A stretch of 64,000 bases of DNA from the NCBI RefSeq assembly GCF_000318095.2, contig NZ_KB290717.1, forward strand, positions 303,910 to 367,909, read 5' to 3'. This document shows positions 54,304 through 63,172 of the stretch, in pieces. The stretch comes from Alloprevotella sp. oral taxon 473 str. F0040. Its GTDB lineage: Bacteria; Bacteroidota; Bacteroidia; Bacteroidales; Bacteroidaceae. The notes beneath the pieces were generated by a model. That model had not been told where the DNA came from, made no database searches, and worked only from the letters and a program-made list of their open reading frames with translations. Position numbers and translations under genes: made by a program. Within the stretch, counting starts at the first letter, position 1. Every line of letters begins with the position of its first letter.

Positions 54304-54567
54304 TTAGGCTTGACTAAGCAAACCATATATGTTGCGTACCTTTTCAGAAAACTCTTCGCGCAACTTGTTATAGAAGAGGCTAACGCTTCCAGGTTCAGTA
54401 TGATTGATGCGCTTAACAAATTCCACATTAAGAGCTAAAATATCAGCCCCTGCTTGTTGAAGGTTTTCATTAGGCTGCGATTGCTCTTGTAACACCACAG
54501 CGTAAACGAACATTAGATCAGAACAAATGTTGTTTATTGACTTTTTTAGTTTTCTACGACTTGCCAT
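54304..54567 (-). CDS. small conserved protein of unknown function
   Basis: 87 aa, basic N-terminus MASRRKLKKSINNI, then an all-helical body with no membrane segment. It resembles a short helical conserved hypothetical of Bacteroidales, from memory only. No motif allows a functional guess. Followed by a strong hairpin ahead of the acyltransferase. Confidence 0.6.
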   Translation of the reverse strand: MASRRKLKKSINNICSDLMFVYAVVLQEQSQPNENLQQAGADILALNVEFVKRINHTEPGSVSLFYNKLREEFSEKVRNIYGLLSQA

Positions 54568-54681
54568 AGTAGTATATGTATAATAAAAATCTAAGTGCTC
54601 TATTCTGAAATGCTAGCGTTGTAAAAGCAACAGGACACTCTGAATGTATTTACAGTAGTCTCAGAAAAATCAGCAATAAGG

Positions 54682-55221
54682 CTAGAGAGCAACCAAGTCC
54701 ATTCCTTTAAGAATAGCTTGTTCGTTGGCAGGTAACAGATGGTGATGACGTTCTGGAAGGGTCTTACGTAGAGCTTTCATCACACTTTCTACTTTCACAA
54801 TGGGATGCACTTTTAAGTAACTCCCTAAAATGAACATATTGAAGCATTTTGCCAGCTTCATCTCTGTAGCAGTGTTCATAGCCGCTACAGAATACACATT
54901 GATATCCTCACGAGACGGAGGCTGCATTACACCAAAACCATCAAATATCAACGTTCCACCAGGCTTCACCTTGGGCTGAAACTTATCTATCGATGGTTGG
55001 TTCAGAAGAATAGCTGTATCATAGTTTGAAAGAATAGGGGAAGAAATATTCTCATCACTAATGATAACAGTCACATTGGCCGTACCACCTCGCTGTTCTG
55101 GTCCATAAGCGGGCATCCAGCTCACTTCTTTACCTTCCATTAATGCGGCATAGGCTAAGATTTTACCCATCGAAAGTACTCCCTGTCCGCCAAATCCTGC
55201 AATAATAATCTCTTGTGTCAT
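54682..55221 (-). CDS. 2-oxoacid:ferredoxin oxidoreductase, gamma subunit
   Basis: 179 aa gamma-type subunit (KorC/VorA-like). EIIIAGFGGQGVLSMGKIL is the family N-terminus, and AYGPEQRGGTANVTVIIS is conserved. The gamma subunit contributes to the coenzyme A-accepting part of the complex. Last of the cluster, 12 nt after the beta subunit gene. Confidence 0.9.
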   Translation of the reverse strand: MTQEIIIAGFGGQGVLSMGKILAYAALMEGKEVSWMPAYGPEQRGGTANVTVIISDENISSPILSNYDTAILLNQPSIDKFQPKVKPGGTLIFDGFGVMQPPSREDINVYSVAAMNTATEMKLAKCFNMFILGSYLKVHPIVKVESVMKALRKTLPERHHHLLPANEQAILKGMDLVAL

Positions 55222-55233
55222 AGGGATATTGGG

Positions 55234-56007
55234 TTAAGCATTCTTAGTTACATCCTTCAAGTCACCCTTAGGATAGTAGGTAAACATATTCTCTTTCATC
55301 CATTCATTAGCTTGTGCAGGAGGCATCTTCCAACCCATGTTGCATGTAGATACGAATTCTACAAGACAAGAACCTTTCTGCTGCATCGATATCTCAAATG
55401 CTTTGCGGAGTGCTTTCTTGGCTTTGCTTATTGATGCCATCGTTTCCACACTTTGGCGAGTCACGTAAGCCGTGCCATCAAGCATTGCAGCTATTTCCGC
55501 TAACTTTAAAGGGTATCCATGCAAAGACGCTTCACGACCATAAGGACTAGTTGAAGTCATCTGCCCCATAAGCGTGGTAGGTGCCATTTGTCCTCCAGTC
55601 ATACCGTAGATGGCATTATTGATAAAAACAATAACGATACCCTCTCCACGGTTAAGGCTATGAATCGTTTCATTTGTACCAATACCAGCAGCATCTCCAT
55701 CACCTTGGTAAGTAAATACCAGATGATTAGGCATTACTCGCTTTATAGCAGTAGCGACTGCAGCAGCACGACCATGTGCAGCCTCTTGGAAATCAATGTC
55801 TATATATTTATAGATGAATACACCACAGCCTACTGGGCTTACGCCCACAGCTTTCTCTCCCATGCCCATCTCTTCAATTACTTCAGCGATGAGTTTATTA
55901 ATAACACCATGGGAGCATCCTGGGCAATAGTGCATTGTATTGTTGTTGAGCAATGAAGAAGTCTTGTAGACCTGAGTGCCCTGCTTAATAATTTCTTCTT
56001 TCGTCAT
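55234..56007 (-). CDS. 2-oxoacid:ferredoxin oxidoreductase, beta (TPP) subunit
   Basis: 257 aa. HYCPGCSHGV near residue 27, and the TPP motif QGDGDAAGIG (101-110) through NNAIYGMTGGQ (130-140), which begins GDG and ends NN. It carries the thiamine diphosphate that decarboxylates the 2-oxoacid. Gap of 2 nt after the small membrane gene and 12 nt before gamma. Together with alpha, gamma and the ferredoxin it makes a complete enzyme. Confidence 0.93.
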   Translation of the reverse strand: MTKEEIIKQGTQVYKTSSLLNNNTMHYCPGCSHGVINKLIAEVIEEMGMGEKAVGVSPVGCGVFIYKYIDIDFQEAAHGRAAAVATAIKRVMPNHLVFTYQGDGDAAGIGTNETIHSLNRGEGIVIVFINNAIYGMTGGQMAPTTLMGQMTSTSPYGREASLHGYPLKLAEIAAMLDGTAYVTRQSVETMASISKAKKALRKAFEISMQQKGSCLVEFVSTCNMGWKMPPAQANEWMKENMFTYYPKGDLKDVTKNA

Positions 56008-56009
56008 GG

Positions 56010-56261
56010 TTATAACTTATTGAAGATTCCTGGCATGCGAAACATAGCTTCCACCATTTTAATGAGTACAGCTATGACAGCAATTCCATAACTAACCAAA
56101 AGTCCGAGTTCACCAGCTTTAAAATACAGCACCCCTATAATAGATAGTAGTGACAATACAATAAAGATACCGTTAAGCCAGTTGCGTATAATTAAAACTC
56201 TGCGCTGACGTCGATTATTGCGCTGTTCGTCATGCTGCAAATGTTGAGAAGTGGGATTCAT
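56010..56261 (-). CDS. two-helix membrane protein embedded in the oxidoreductase operon
   Basis: 83 aa. A very basic N-terminus (RNNRRQRRVLIIR) is followed by two helices (WLNGIFIVLSLLSIIGVLYF and LLVSYGIAVIAVLIKMVE). It overlaps the end of the alpha gene by 4 bp (ATGA) and precedes the beta gene by 2 nt, so it is made with the enzyme. Its fixed place between alpha and beta genes suggests a role in membrane tethering or complex assembly, by inference. Not a standard subunit of Kor or Vor enzymes. Confidence 0.65.
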   Translation of the reverse strand: MNPTSQHLQHDEQRNNRRQRRVLIIRNWLNGIFIVLSLLSIIGVLYFKAGELGLLVSYGIAVIAVLIKMVEAMFRMPGIFNKL

Positions 56262-57331
56262 AACATTGTTTTCAGTTTCTCCAAAATCTCACTAGGACTT
56301 GGGACAATGCCACCAAGACGACCATAATGCTCTACTGGTACTCGACCCTCTACGGTATAGCGTACATCATAAACCATTTGTCCAGCATTGATTTCGACAG
56401 TTAGAATGCCTTTTACTTTACTTGCCATCTCCAGAATCTGTTTTTTGGGGAAAGGCCATAGCGTAATTGGACGCAATAGTTGGACTTCTATTCCTTCAGC
56501 CTTGGCCAAATCAACAACTTTTTGAGATATTCGAGCTGCAGATCCAAACGCAACAATACCTAGTACGGGATTGTCACTTCCTGAAAGTTCATAGCGAACC
56601 TCATTCTCTTCGATTTCTCGATACTTTGCTTGTAGATGAAGATTGTGTTTCTCCATAATTTCTGGCACTAATTCCACAGAAGTAATCACGTTAGGTTTAC
56701 GATTCTTACATCCTGTAGTAGCCCATGGATAACGTTTTGCGATTTCCTCATCAGACATTCTCTCTTTTTGGGGCTGGAGTACGACTTTCTCCATCATTTG
56801 TCCAATAACTCCATCTGCTAACATCATCACAGGAGTGCGGTAACGGAAGGCGAGTTCGAAGCCAAGATCAACGAAATCAGCCATTTCTTGTACGCTATTT
56901 GGTGCAAGAACTATCATTTCGTAGTCACCATTTCCTCCCCCTCTAGTGGCTTGATTGTAGTCACTTTGAGAAGGTTGAATCGTTCCCAAACCAGGTCCTC
57001 CTCTCTGCACATTTACTATTAAGCAAGGCACTTCGGCTCCAGCCATATAACTGATACCTTCTTGCATCAATGCAATACCAACACTGGCAGAAGAGGTCAT
57101 GACTTTCTTGCCACATCCACCAGCTCCATATAGCATGTTGATGCTAGCAACTTCACTTTCCGCTTGTAAAACTACCATTCCAGTAGTTTTCCAAGGTTGC
57201 AACTCTGCAAAAGTCTCTAACACCTCACTTTGCGGTGTGATGGGATATCCAAAATATGCATCACAGCCACAACGCACAGCAGCATATGCAAGTGCTTCGT
57301 TACCTTTTAGGAGTAATATCTCTTTTTTCAT
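56258..57331 (-). CDS. 2-oxoacid:ferredoxin oxidoreductase, alpha subunit (VorB/KorA)
   Basis: 357 aa. LLKGNEALAYAAVRCGCDAY and GYPITPQSEVLETF begin the alpha pyrimidine-binding domain; VQRGGPGLGTIQPSQSDYNQ is the family's substrate loop. The domain II region (IQLLRPITLWPFPKK-like VQLLRPITLWPFPKKQI) follows. The long VorB form matches a branched-chain 2-oxoacid (3-methyl-2-oxobutanoate) or 2-oxoglutarate enzyme; which one cannot be told from sequence. ilvE lies 4 kb away, giving loose support for branched-chain metabolism. Confidence 0.9.
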   Translation of the reverse strand: MKKEILLLKGNEALAYAAVRCGCDAYFGYPITPQSEVLETFAELQPWKTTGMVVLQAESEVASINMLYGAGGCGKKVMTSSASVGIALMQEGISYMAGAEVPCLIVNVQRGGPGLGTIQPSQSDYNQATRGGGNGDYEMIVLAPNSVQEMADFVDLGFELAFRYRTPVMMLADGVIGQMMEKVVLQPQKERMSDEEIAKRYPWATTGCKNRKPNVITSVELVPEIMEKHNLHLQAKYREIEENEVRYELSGSDNPVLGIVAFGSAARISQKVVDLAKAEGIEVQLLRPITLWPFPKKQILEMASKVKGILTVEINAGQMVYDVRYTVEGRVPVEHYGRLGGIVPSPSEILEKLKTML

Positions 57332-57525
57332 AGAGAATAATCAATAAGAATTTGAGGGAATAGTCGAAATTTCAAGGAGAAAATCCACAAACACTCAGTA
57401 TGGGTTTGAGATATAAACCGTTTATTCACAAAGGAAGTAAAGGTTTCTCGCATAAAAGAATAACTTCGACGAAACTTTCTTATCATAGTCTCATAAAATT
57501 GAACTAGATAAGAGTAAAAATCGTA

Positions 57526-57756
57526 TTACGGTTCACGTAAACGATAGACAACGATGCACCCATCGGGACATACTGTAGCACAAGCAGTACATCCAATGCA
57601 AGATTCTGCATTAACATCTTCACTGAATGCATATCCTCGATGGTTTACGGCTGTTTTGCTGAGAGCCAGCGTCTGCGTAGGACAAGCCACTACACAGAGA
57701 TTGCAGCCTTTGCACCGTTCGGTGTCGATGACGACAGCACCTCTCATTTTGGCCAT
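57526..57756 (-). CDS. 8Fe-8S ferredoxin subunit of the 2-oxoacid oxidoreductase
   Basis: 76 aa with two complete CxxCxxCxxxC motifs: C15, C18, C21, C25 and C53, C56, C59, C63. It passes electrons from the oxidative decarboxylation to soluble ferredoxin. It lies 194 nt ahead of the alpha subunit gene; no clear promoter was found in that gap. Confidence 0.92.
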   Translation of the reverse strand: MAKMRGAVVIDTERCKGCNLCVVACPTQTLALSKTAVNHRGYAFSEDVNAESCIGCTACATVCPDGCIVVYRLREP

Positions 57757-57768
57757 ATCAATAGAGTT

Positions 57769-58041
57769 TTAAGGATTTAAATTGTCTTTGTAGTAAAAGT
57801 CATATATGTCCGTTATCATGTCTAACATTTCAGCAGCTTCTCCATCTGGAGCAAGTTCATCTGCCTTCAGGAAATATCCCTTAGCTGTATGCCAATCTGC
57901 TTGTTTCGCAGCCAACAATCCTTCAAGAAAGAGTCTCTCACTTTGAGTTATAGAATCAACTGGAATAGAATCTAGTGCGACTCTTGCCGCACCCCAGTTA
58001 TGTTGCTCTATCAATGCTTTTATATCATTGGCTTTGTTCAT
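57769..58041 (-). CDS. small TPR-like protein leading the oxidoreductase cluster
   Basis: 90 aa from ATG 58041. Two helix-turn-helix units (IKALIEQHNWGAARVALDSI, LEGLLAAKQADWHTAKGYF) form TPR-like repeats. The reading frame is open further upstream, to 58146, but that part is ahead of a -7 promoter element (58048-58056), so it is not used. The ATG is only 7 nt after the element. Role unknown; it may help assemble the complex. Confidence 0.65.
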   Translation of the reverse strand: MNKANDIKALIEQHNWGAARVALDSIPVDSITQSERLFLEGLLAAKQADWHTAKGYFLKADELAPDGEAAEMLDMITDIYDFYYKDNLNP

Positions 58042-58047
58042 GATATT

Positions 58048-58056
58048 GCAAAGATA
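58048..58056 (-). promoter_or_regulatory. -7 promoter element for the oxidoreductase cluster
   Basis: Minus strand reads TATCTTTGC, 7 nt before the 58041 ATG. Confidence 0.55.
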
Positions 58057-58663
58057 CAACTTTATCAATAAAACACCATTTTCCGAATGTCTTTTTTCAA
58101 CGAAGCACGTTAATTTATGGCAAGTAATTCCATTACATTGCTTCACGTGCGACTAATTCCAACAAATTGCTTGTCACCACACCTTTCGAAAAGGTAATCT
58201 TAGCAATATTTCTATGTGAACTTCACCTCCTTTTGAATCGTATACACAGAAAAAAATGACTGGCTGGAACATCTAATTAACATAGAGCATCAGATAAAAA
58301 AGAAAGTATGAGATAGTCATAATGGTACGATAGAACTCAAAACCGAGCGACAAGCAGATATAAAAATCGTTTTGCATCCCATAATGACTTTCATCCCATT
58401 ACACTACATCATCATAAATGAATAAATCCCCAATGTCTACGGGATTCTGTCATTGATTCTTCACGCAGAACTCCTAGATTCCATTCCCCAAATAAGAGAA
58501 ATACAATAGCTAGTAACTAGCTATATAAAAATATACCTAGAATCTGATAAGTATCGTCTTTAACAAAATATTCAACCTAGAAAGGAACACGATTGTCATC
58601 TCAGTCATTCGCGATTCTATCATCCAAACTTGCTACTATTTACTTCATCTGCCCATAATAAAA

Positions 58664-58701
58664 ACACCAAGGTAAGCGAAATTATATGCTAACCTTGGTG
58701 T
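58664..58701 (-). terminator. terminator of the GH109-like gene
   Basis: ACACCAAGGTAAGC (58664-58677) pairs with GCTAACCTTGGTGT (58688-58701) with one mismatch. On the minus strand it is followed by TTTTTATT. Confidence 0.75.
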
Positions 58702-58728
58702 AAATTCTGCTAGAAAATATAGCAATGA

Positions 58729-60399
58729 TTACTTGGATACTGCGACCTTCTTGATGGTGTTTTGTACTGCCTTGAGAGCTTTAGCCTTTGCTATTGAAAA
58801 AGCCTTTTGGGCTTTAGCCTTTGCAGCTGAATTAGGTGCCTTTGCTACAGCGTCATAAAGACTCCATAGCTTAAATCTTTCCGTTTGCTCATTCTGAGCT
58901 TTCGTTACTGCCACTGCAATGGCCTCAATCTTAGCTTCATCAATTGTATTATATGCGTGCTTATAACCCTTCAATTCATTCCATTGACCACGAGTGAAGT
59001 CAGGGAAAGCTACAGCTGCACAATTATTATCCATTGATAATGTGCCGAGTTCTGCCAAGCAACTCCATTCTGCAAGGTCATATACATCCATATCAAGAGG
59101 CAAACCATTTTGGAGGCAGTAAACCAAACGTGCATCCATCATGAAGTCCATACCACCATGCCCCATTTCTCTACCAGCTTCACCATACTTCTTGATAATG
59201 GGGTGCTCATACTTTTCTTCAAGCTTCTTCGCTTCTGCATCAGGCAAGAACCCATGACTACTGAGATTATCAATCTTGGGAGAAACACCACTTTCTTGAA
59301 GTTGCTTGCTATCAAGAGCAAACTTAGGTTGTGGATACTTAGTTGCATATCCCTTAGTACCCGTCAACTTAAAGAGGCGATTGTATGGCTGAGGATTCAT
59401 TACATTGTGTTGAATCTCTACAACCTTTCCATTAGCAGTGCGCATCAACGTAGTAGTATGGTCACCATTACGATAATCGTTGCAAGGCTCTCCTGTGGCT
59501 TTCTCCATGTATTCCTTACCATGCACAGACTTAGTATCCATTGCTGTTAATACACTGAAACGGTCACCACGGTGGATGTCAAGACATTGAGCTACAGGAC
59601 CGAGACCGTGAGTTGCATAGACGTCACCACGATTCTTGCTGTTATAAGCCATACGCCAGCCAACCTTCTTTGACAGAGAATCTGATGGGTTGTGCCAGTA
59701 GTGTCCCCAGAAGTCGTCAAGATTGTGGATGTAAGCACCTTCTGCACGCAACACCTCACCGAACACCCCTTTTTGTGCCATGTTGAGGGCGTTGAGTTCA
59801 TAGTAGTCATAGCAGCAGTTTTCAAGAATCATGCAGTGTTTCTGAGTCTTCTCAGAAAGATCTACCAACTGCCAACATTCATCTAGATTCATAGCAGAGG
59901 GAACCTCAACTGCTGCATGTTTGCCATTTTCCATAGCACACTTAGCAACAGGGAAATGATGATCCCAATCGGTAGCAATATATACGAGGTCTATGTCAGA
60001 GCGCTTGCAAAGCTCTTCATATCCCTTTTCTCCTGAATAGATATCAGCAGGAGGTAATCCCTTTGCTCTAAGGTATTTCTGACATGCTTCAGCACGGTTG
60101 GCTTCATAATCACAGAGAGCAACAATTTGTACGCCTGGAATGTGCGTGAAGCGATTAACAGCTCCTGGACCTCGCATACCAAGTCCAACAAAGGCAACGC
60201 GCACTGTTTGCAGACGAGGAGTTGATAGATTAAGTACAGACTTCTGCCCTTCGGAACGAGCAGGAGTTTGAGTTACAATAGTACCTTTTTCCCATTTCCA
60301 ATTGTTGGGATTAGAATACTTAGAAGTTGATTGCGCAAATGCAGTACTAGCAAAAAGAAAAAGTGTACAAGTTGCAACAAGAAGACTTTTGATTTTCAT
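58729..60399 (-). CDS. secreted Gfo/Idh/MocA-fold protein, GH109-like
   Basis: 556 aa with signal peptide MKIKSLLVATCTLFLFASTA (cut near 22). The NAD-binding GLGMRG is at 72-77 (VAFVGLGMRGPGAVNRF); the catalytic-side EVPSAMN and THGLGPVAQCL motifs fit GH109, whose members use NAD to cleave N-acetylgalactosamine glycosides. The 556-aa length exceeds typical soluble Gfo/Idh/MocA enzymes. Substrate is inferred from family membership only. Last gene of the ilvE - lipoprotein - GH109 operon (30-nt gap), ending in the terminator 58664-58701. Confidence 0.78.
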   Translation of the reverse strand: MKIKSLLVATCTLFLFASTAFAQSTSKYSNPNNWKWEKGTIVTQTPARSEGQKSVLNLSTPRLQTVRVAFVGLGMRGPGAVNRFTHIPGVQIVALCDYEANRAEACQKYLRAKGLPPADIYSGEKGYEELCKRSDIDLVYIATDWDHHFPVAKCAMENGKHAAVEVPSAMNLDECWQLVDLSEKTQKHCMILENCCYDYYELNALNMAQKGVFGEVLRAEGAYIHNLDDFWGHYWHNPSDSLSKKVGWRMAYNSKNRGDVYATHGLGPVAQCLDIHRGDRFSVLTAMDTKSVHGKEYMEKATGEPCNDYRNGDHTTTLMRTANGKVVEIQHNVMNPQPYNRLFKLTGTKGYATKYPQPKFALDSKQLQESGVSPKIDNLSSHGFLPDAEAKKLEEKYEHPIIKKYGEAGREMGHGGMDFMMDARLVYCLQNGLPLDMDVYDLAEWSCLAELGTLSMDNNCAAVAFPDFTRGQWNELKGYKHAYNTIDEAKIEAIAVAVTKAQNEQTERFKLWSLYDAVAKAPNSAAKAKAQKAFSIAKAKALKAVQNTIKKVAVSK

Positions 60400-60429
60400 T
60401 AGAATGATTCTTGAATTATGGTAGAAGAG

Positions 60430-61305
60430 TTATTTATCAAGAGTAATAGCTGTTGAGCCAATCATTTGTCCATCGCAAAAAAGATGGACACTATACTTAC
60501 CAGGAGAGAGGAATTCATTAGATGCTCCCACTACAAGCGAGACGTGTTGCTCTTCGCCATTATACTCAATGGATTTGGCAGCGGAACTCTCTAACGAGCG
60601 ATTCTCATAAGTGAAACTACTACTACCACCGATAGTACTCCCATTCGGATTCATCAACCGAACATAGACCATCTTATTGCCAGTAGCAGCCGTCACATTA
60701 CGGTTAAGCGTAAACGAAACCAAGAAGCGTTCTATATCTTTTGATTTTTTAGCTTGCTTTCCACTACGTTTTTGTGGAATGATACTAATACCAGAAGCAT
60801 TTAGCTGTGCTGCTATAGCTACTTTATCATTTAGTTTGGCACGTTCTTGATCAAGCGATGAGATCATTGTATTGGCATCGTTCAATTGACTGCGTGCTAC
60901 ATCTCGCTCATTAGTTAGACGTCCGTTCTCACGTTGTAATGAATCAACCTGCAAAACAAATGATCTGAGCACTGCACGTACTGTCTCAAGCTCTTTCTTC
61001 AAGCGCTTTATCTCAGCAGCATCAGTTGATTTTACTCGGCGCAATTCTTCAAGTAAGCTTTTTGCGCGCTCTTGTTCACGACCAAGCTGACTAAGAAGAG
61101 AGTCATCTTTAATCCCCTTTTTTAGTTCATCGTATTGCAATGCAAACTGCTGATATTGGTTCTCCATCTCGCGTCGATCCATATCTGCCAGCTGGCGCAA
61201 TTCTTCCAGCTCTTTGTCTTTTTGCTTATCCCTTTCACTTCGACAACTACCTAACGAAAATGAAGAAGCAACAACGAGTCCAGCAATAAAGAGTAACTGC
61301 TTCAT
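60430..61305 (-). CDS. coiled-coil lipoprotein
   Basis: 291 aa. Lipobox LGSC with C21, then a long heptad-rich charged coiled coil (about residues 27-160, such as ELEELRQLADMDRREMENQY). The C-terminal domain (FLVSFTLNRNVTAATGNKM, YEGEEQHVSLVVGAS-like) is strand-rich. It probably anchors in the inner or outer membrane and spans the periplasm. Function unknown. Middle gene of the operon with ilvE and the GH109-like protein. Confidence 0.75.
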   Translation of the reverse strand: MKQLLFIAGLVVASSFSLGSCRSERDKQKDKELEELRQLADMDRREMENQYQQFALQYDELKKGIKDDSLLSQLGREQERAKSLLEELRRVKSTDAAEIKRLKKELETVRAVLRSFVLQVDSLQRENGRLTNERDVARSQLNDANTMISSLDQERAKLNDKVAIAAQLNASGISIIPQKRSGKQAKKSKDIERFLVSFTLNRNVTAATGNKMVYVRLMNPNGSTIGGSSSFTYENRSLESSAAKSIEYNGEEQHVSLVVGASNEFLSPGKYSVHLFCDGQMIGSTAITLDK

Positions 61306-61332
61306 TGATTCTTAGAATAAATATGACAATGT

Positions 61333-62352
61333 TTAGTCGATAATAGTAATCCAATTATGCGTATCGGGCTCTATTCCGTATTGGATGTTACGGAGTTTAG
61401 TGTAGAGCTGTGTAGATATTGGACCAGGCTGTCCATTTTGAGAGAACACATAACTCTTTCCCATCTCTGGGTCATCTATACGTGCAATAGGACTGATTAC
61501 AGCTGCTGTACCACATGCTCCAGCTTCTTCAAAGGTCGCAAGTTCTTCTTCAGGTATTGGACGCACCTCTACCTTTAAACCTAAGTCAACGGCAAGCTGT
61601 TGTAAACTCTTATTAGTAATAGAAGGTAAGATTGAGGTGGACTGAGGAGTTATGTACGTTTTGTTCTTAATACCAAAGAAATTGGCAGCACCACACTCAT
61701 CAATGTATTTTTTTTCTTTTGCGTCAAGGTAGAACTCAGCAGAGTATCCTGCATCATGTGCCCACTTACTTGCGCGTAGACTTGCAGCATAGTTACCTCC
61801 TACCTTGAAAGTACCAGTGCCGTGTGGCGCAGCACGATCAAACTCACGCGTAATCACGAAATTGGTAGTTGCAAATCCACCTTTGAAATAAGGTCCTACT
61901 GGAGTGACAAAAATAACGAAGAGGTATTCTTCTGCTGGTTTCACACCAACTTGCGCTCCAGTTCCTATAAGGAGCGGACGAATATAGAGAGCTGCGCCAC
62001 TTTCATAAGGGGGGACAAAACGCTCATTGAGCTTTACCACTCTCTTTACCATTTCCACAAACTTCTCAGTAGGCATCTCAGGCATAAGGATGCCACGAGA
62101 CGTACTCTGCATACGAGCCGCATTGTCCTCTATTCGGAAAACCCTGATTTTACCATCTGGGCATCGAAAAGCTTTCTGCCCCTCAAAAGACTCTTGCCCG
62201 TAATGCAAGCATGTCGCTGCCATGTGAAGATTAATCGTTTCTGAAGACGAAACTTCTATTTCTCCCCATTCGCCATTTCTGTAATAGCAACGAACATTGT
62301 AGTCTGTAGGAATATATCCGAAAGGCAAGTTCGCCCAATCAAATTCTGTCAT
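61333..62352 (-). CDS. ilvE: branched-chain amino-acid aminotransferase
   Basis: 339 aa from ATG 62352; a further 11 residues to 62385 are open but unlike the family. PLP class IV aminotransferase: pyridoxal lysine K183 in FKVGGNYAA, and GAANFFGI in the cofactor-binding loop. Transfers the amino group between leucine, isoleucine or valine and 2-oxoglutarate. Its promoter element is at 62459-62467. It leads an operon with a lipoprotein and the GH109-like gene, and sits 4-5 kb from the 2-oxoacid oxidoreductase cluster. Confidence 0.93.
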   Translation of the reverse strand: MTEFDWANLPFGYIPTDYNVRCYYRNGEWGEIEVSSSETINLHMAATCLHYGQESFEGQKAFRCPDGKIRVFRIEDNAARMQSTSRGILMPEMPTEKFVEMVKRVVKLNERFVPPYESGAALYIRPLLIGTGAQVGVKPAEEYLFVIFVTPVGPYFKGGFATTNFVITREFDRAAPHGTGTFKVGGNYAASLRASKWAHDAGYSAEFYLDAKEKKYIDECGAANFFGIKNKTYITPQSTSILPSITNKSLQQLAVDLGLKVEVRPIPEEELATFEEAGACGTAAVISPIARIDDPEMGKSYVFSQNGQPGPISTQLYTKLRNIQYGIEPDTHNWITIID

Positions 62353-62458
62353 AATTGGTATTCTATCTGGTTGTATGATTAACAATTATATCGTGCATTT
62401 TCAGGCTACAAACTCAGAAATCCTACAATGATAGTCTGTGTCAGCCCTCAAATCCTTC

Positions 62459-62467
62459 GCAAAGATA
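62459..62467 (-). promoter_or_regulatory. -7 promoter element for ilvE
   Basis: Minus strand reads TATCTTTGC, 107 nt before the ilvE ATG at 62352. Confidence 0.55.
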
Positions 62468-63036
62468 CACATTATCCACCAATTTTGCGCAACAGACATT
62501 CGATTTTTGCATCGTAAAGTATATTTTTCATATATAACGATGATGACTAAGGACGCAAGGCTCACTCCATGTTCCTTTGTACTGATTTTGCACGCTGCTT
62601 GCTAGGTTCAGAGCCTCCATTAGACGAATTTATCAGTGCCTCTCTCCTCGAGGTGCAGTGCCACAGTGCAGCTTGTTAAGGAGAAGCCACCTTCCTCTCA
62701 TCGTTTATTCTCTTGTTGGCTTCCTGTTTCTCGATTGTGTCCGACGTAGCACAATATCGCAAAAACAAATGAAAACAAACGGCTCAACAATCAAACAATT
62801 TCCGTTCAAGTACTAATGACCGGTTGGAGCAAAAAGCAACCGCACATGCATCGCGCTTTTATTTATAGTGGCATAGGTATTTTCACAATTCCAACCCTCC
62901 CATTTAACATCTAAATTCGAGTTCAGAAAAAGTTGCTAGGGATTATGCGATTCTCGGAGGGGTTGAAAATAGAGATTTTGGGAGTCTTTTTCTGGTATTT
63001 TGCACGTTTTGTGGTATCTGAGCTTGTTTGAAAAGA

Positions 63037-63072
63037 AACGACGTGTTGTTTTACGCGAAACAACACGTTGTT
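63037..63072. repeat. 15-bp hairpin beside array D
   Basis: ACGTGTTGTTT (63041-63051) pairs exactly with 63058-63068 across TACGCG; three more Watson-Crick pairs and one G-T pair extend it to 15 bp. It lies 11 nt before array D. Confidence 0.5.
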
Positions 63073-63082
63073 CGTTCTATTT

Positions 63083-63172
63083 CAAGGGACATTTTCCAAA
63101 TTATCTCCGACGAAATTTTTATTTCGTCCGAGGAAATCGGAAAAAAGTCCGACAAAATCGCGAAAGGTTCGA
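63083..63172. repeat. 21-bp-period array of TCnnGGA/CCGA cores (array D)
   Basis: Cores begin at 63083 (CAAGGGA), 63104 (TCTCCGA), 63125 (CGTCCGA), 63146 (AGTCCGA) and 63166 (GGTTCGA). Steps are 21, 21, 21 and 20. The 63109-63128 stretch folds as GACGAAAT/ATTTCGTC over TTTT. Confidence 0.6.

Larger units (their letters stand above)
58042..58728. other. non-coding gap between the oxidoreductase cluster and the GH109-like gene
   Basis: About 690 bases: the -7 element 58048-58056, the palindrome TAGCTAG(TAA)CTAGCTA at 58507-58523, and the GH109-like terminator at 58664-58701. The ORF extension up to 58146 is not coding. Nothing else is recognised. Confidence 0.6.

Noticed and set aside
58042..58146. 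N-terminal extension of the small TPR-like protein
   Set aside because: It is upstream of the -7 element and reads as unrelated cysteine-rich sequence.
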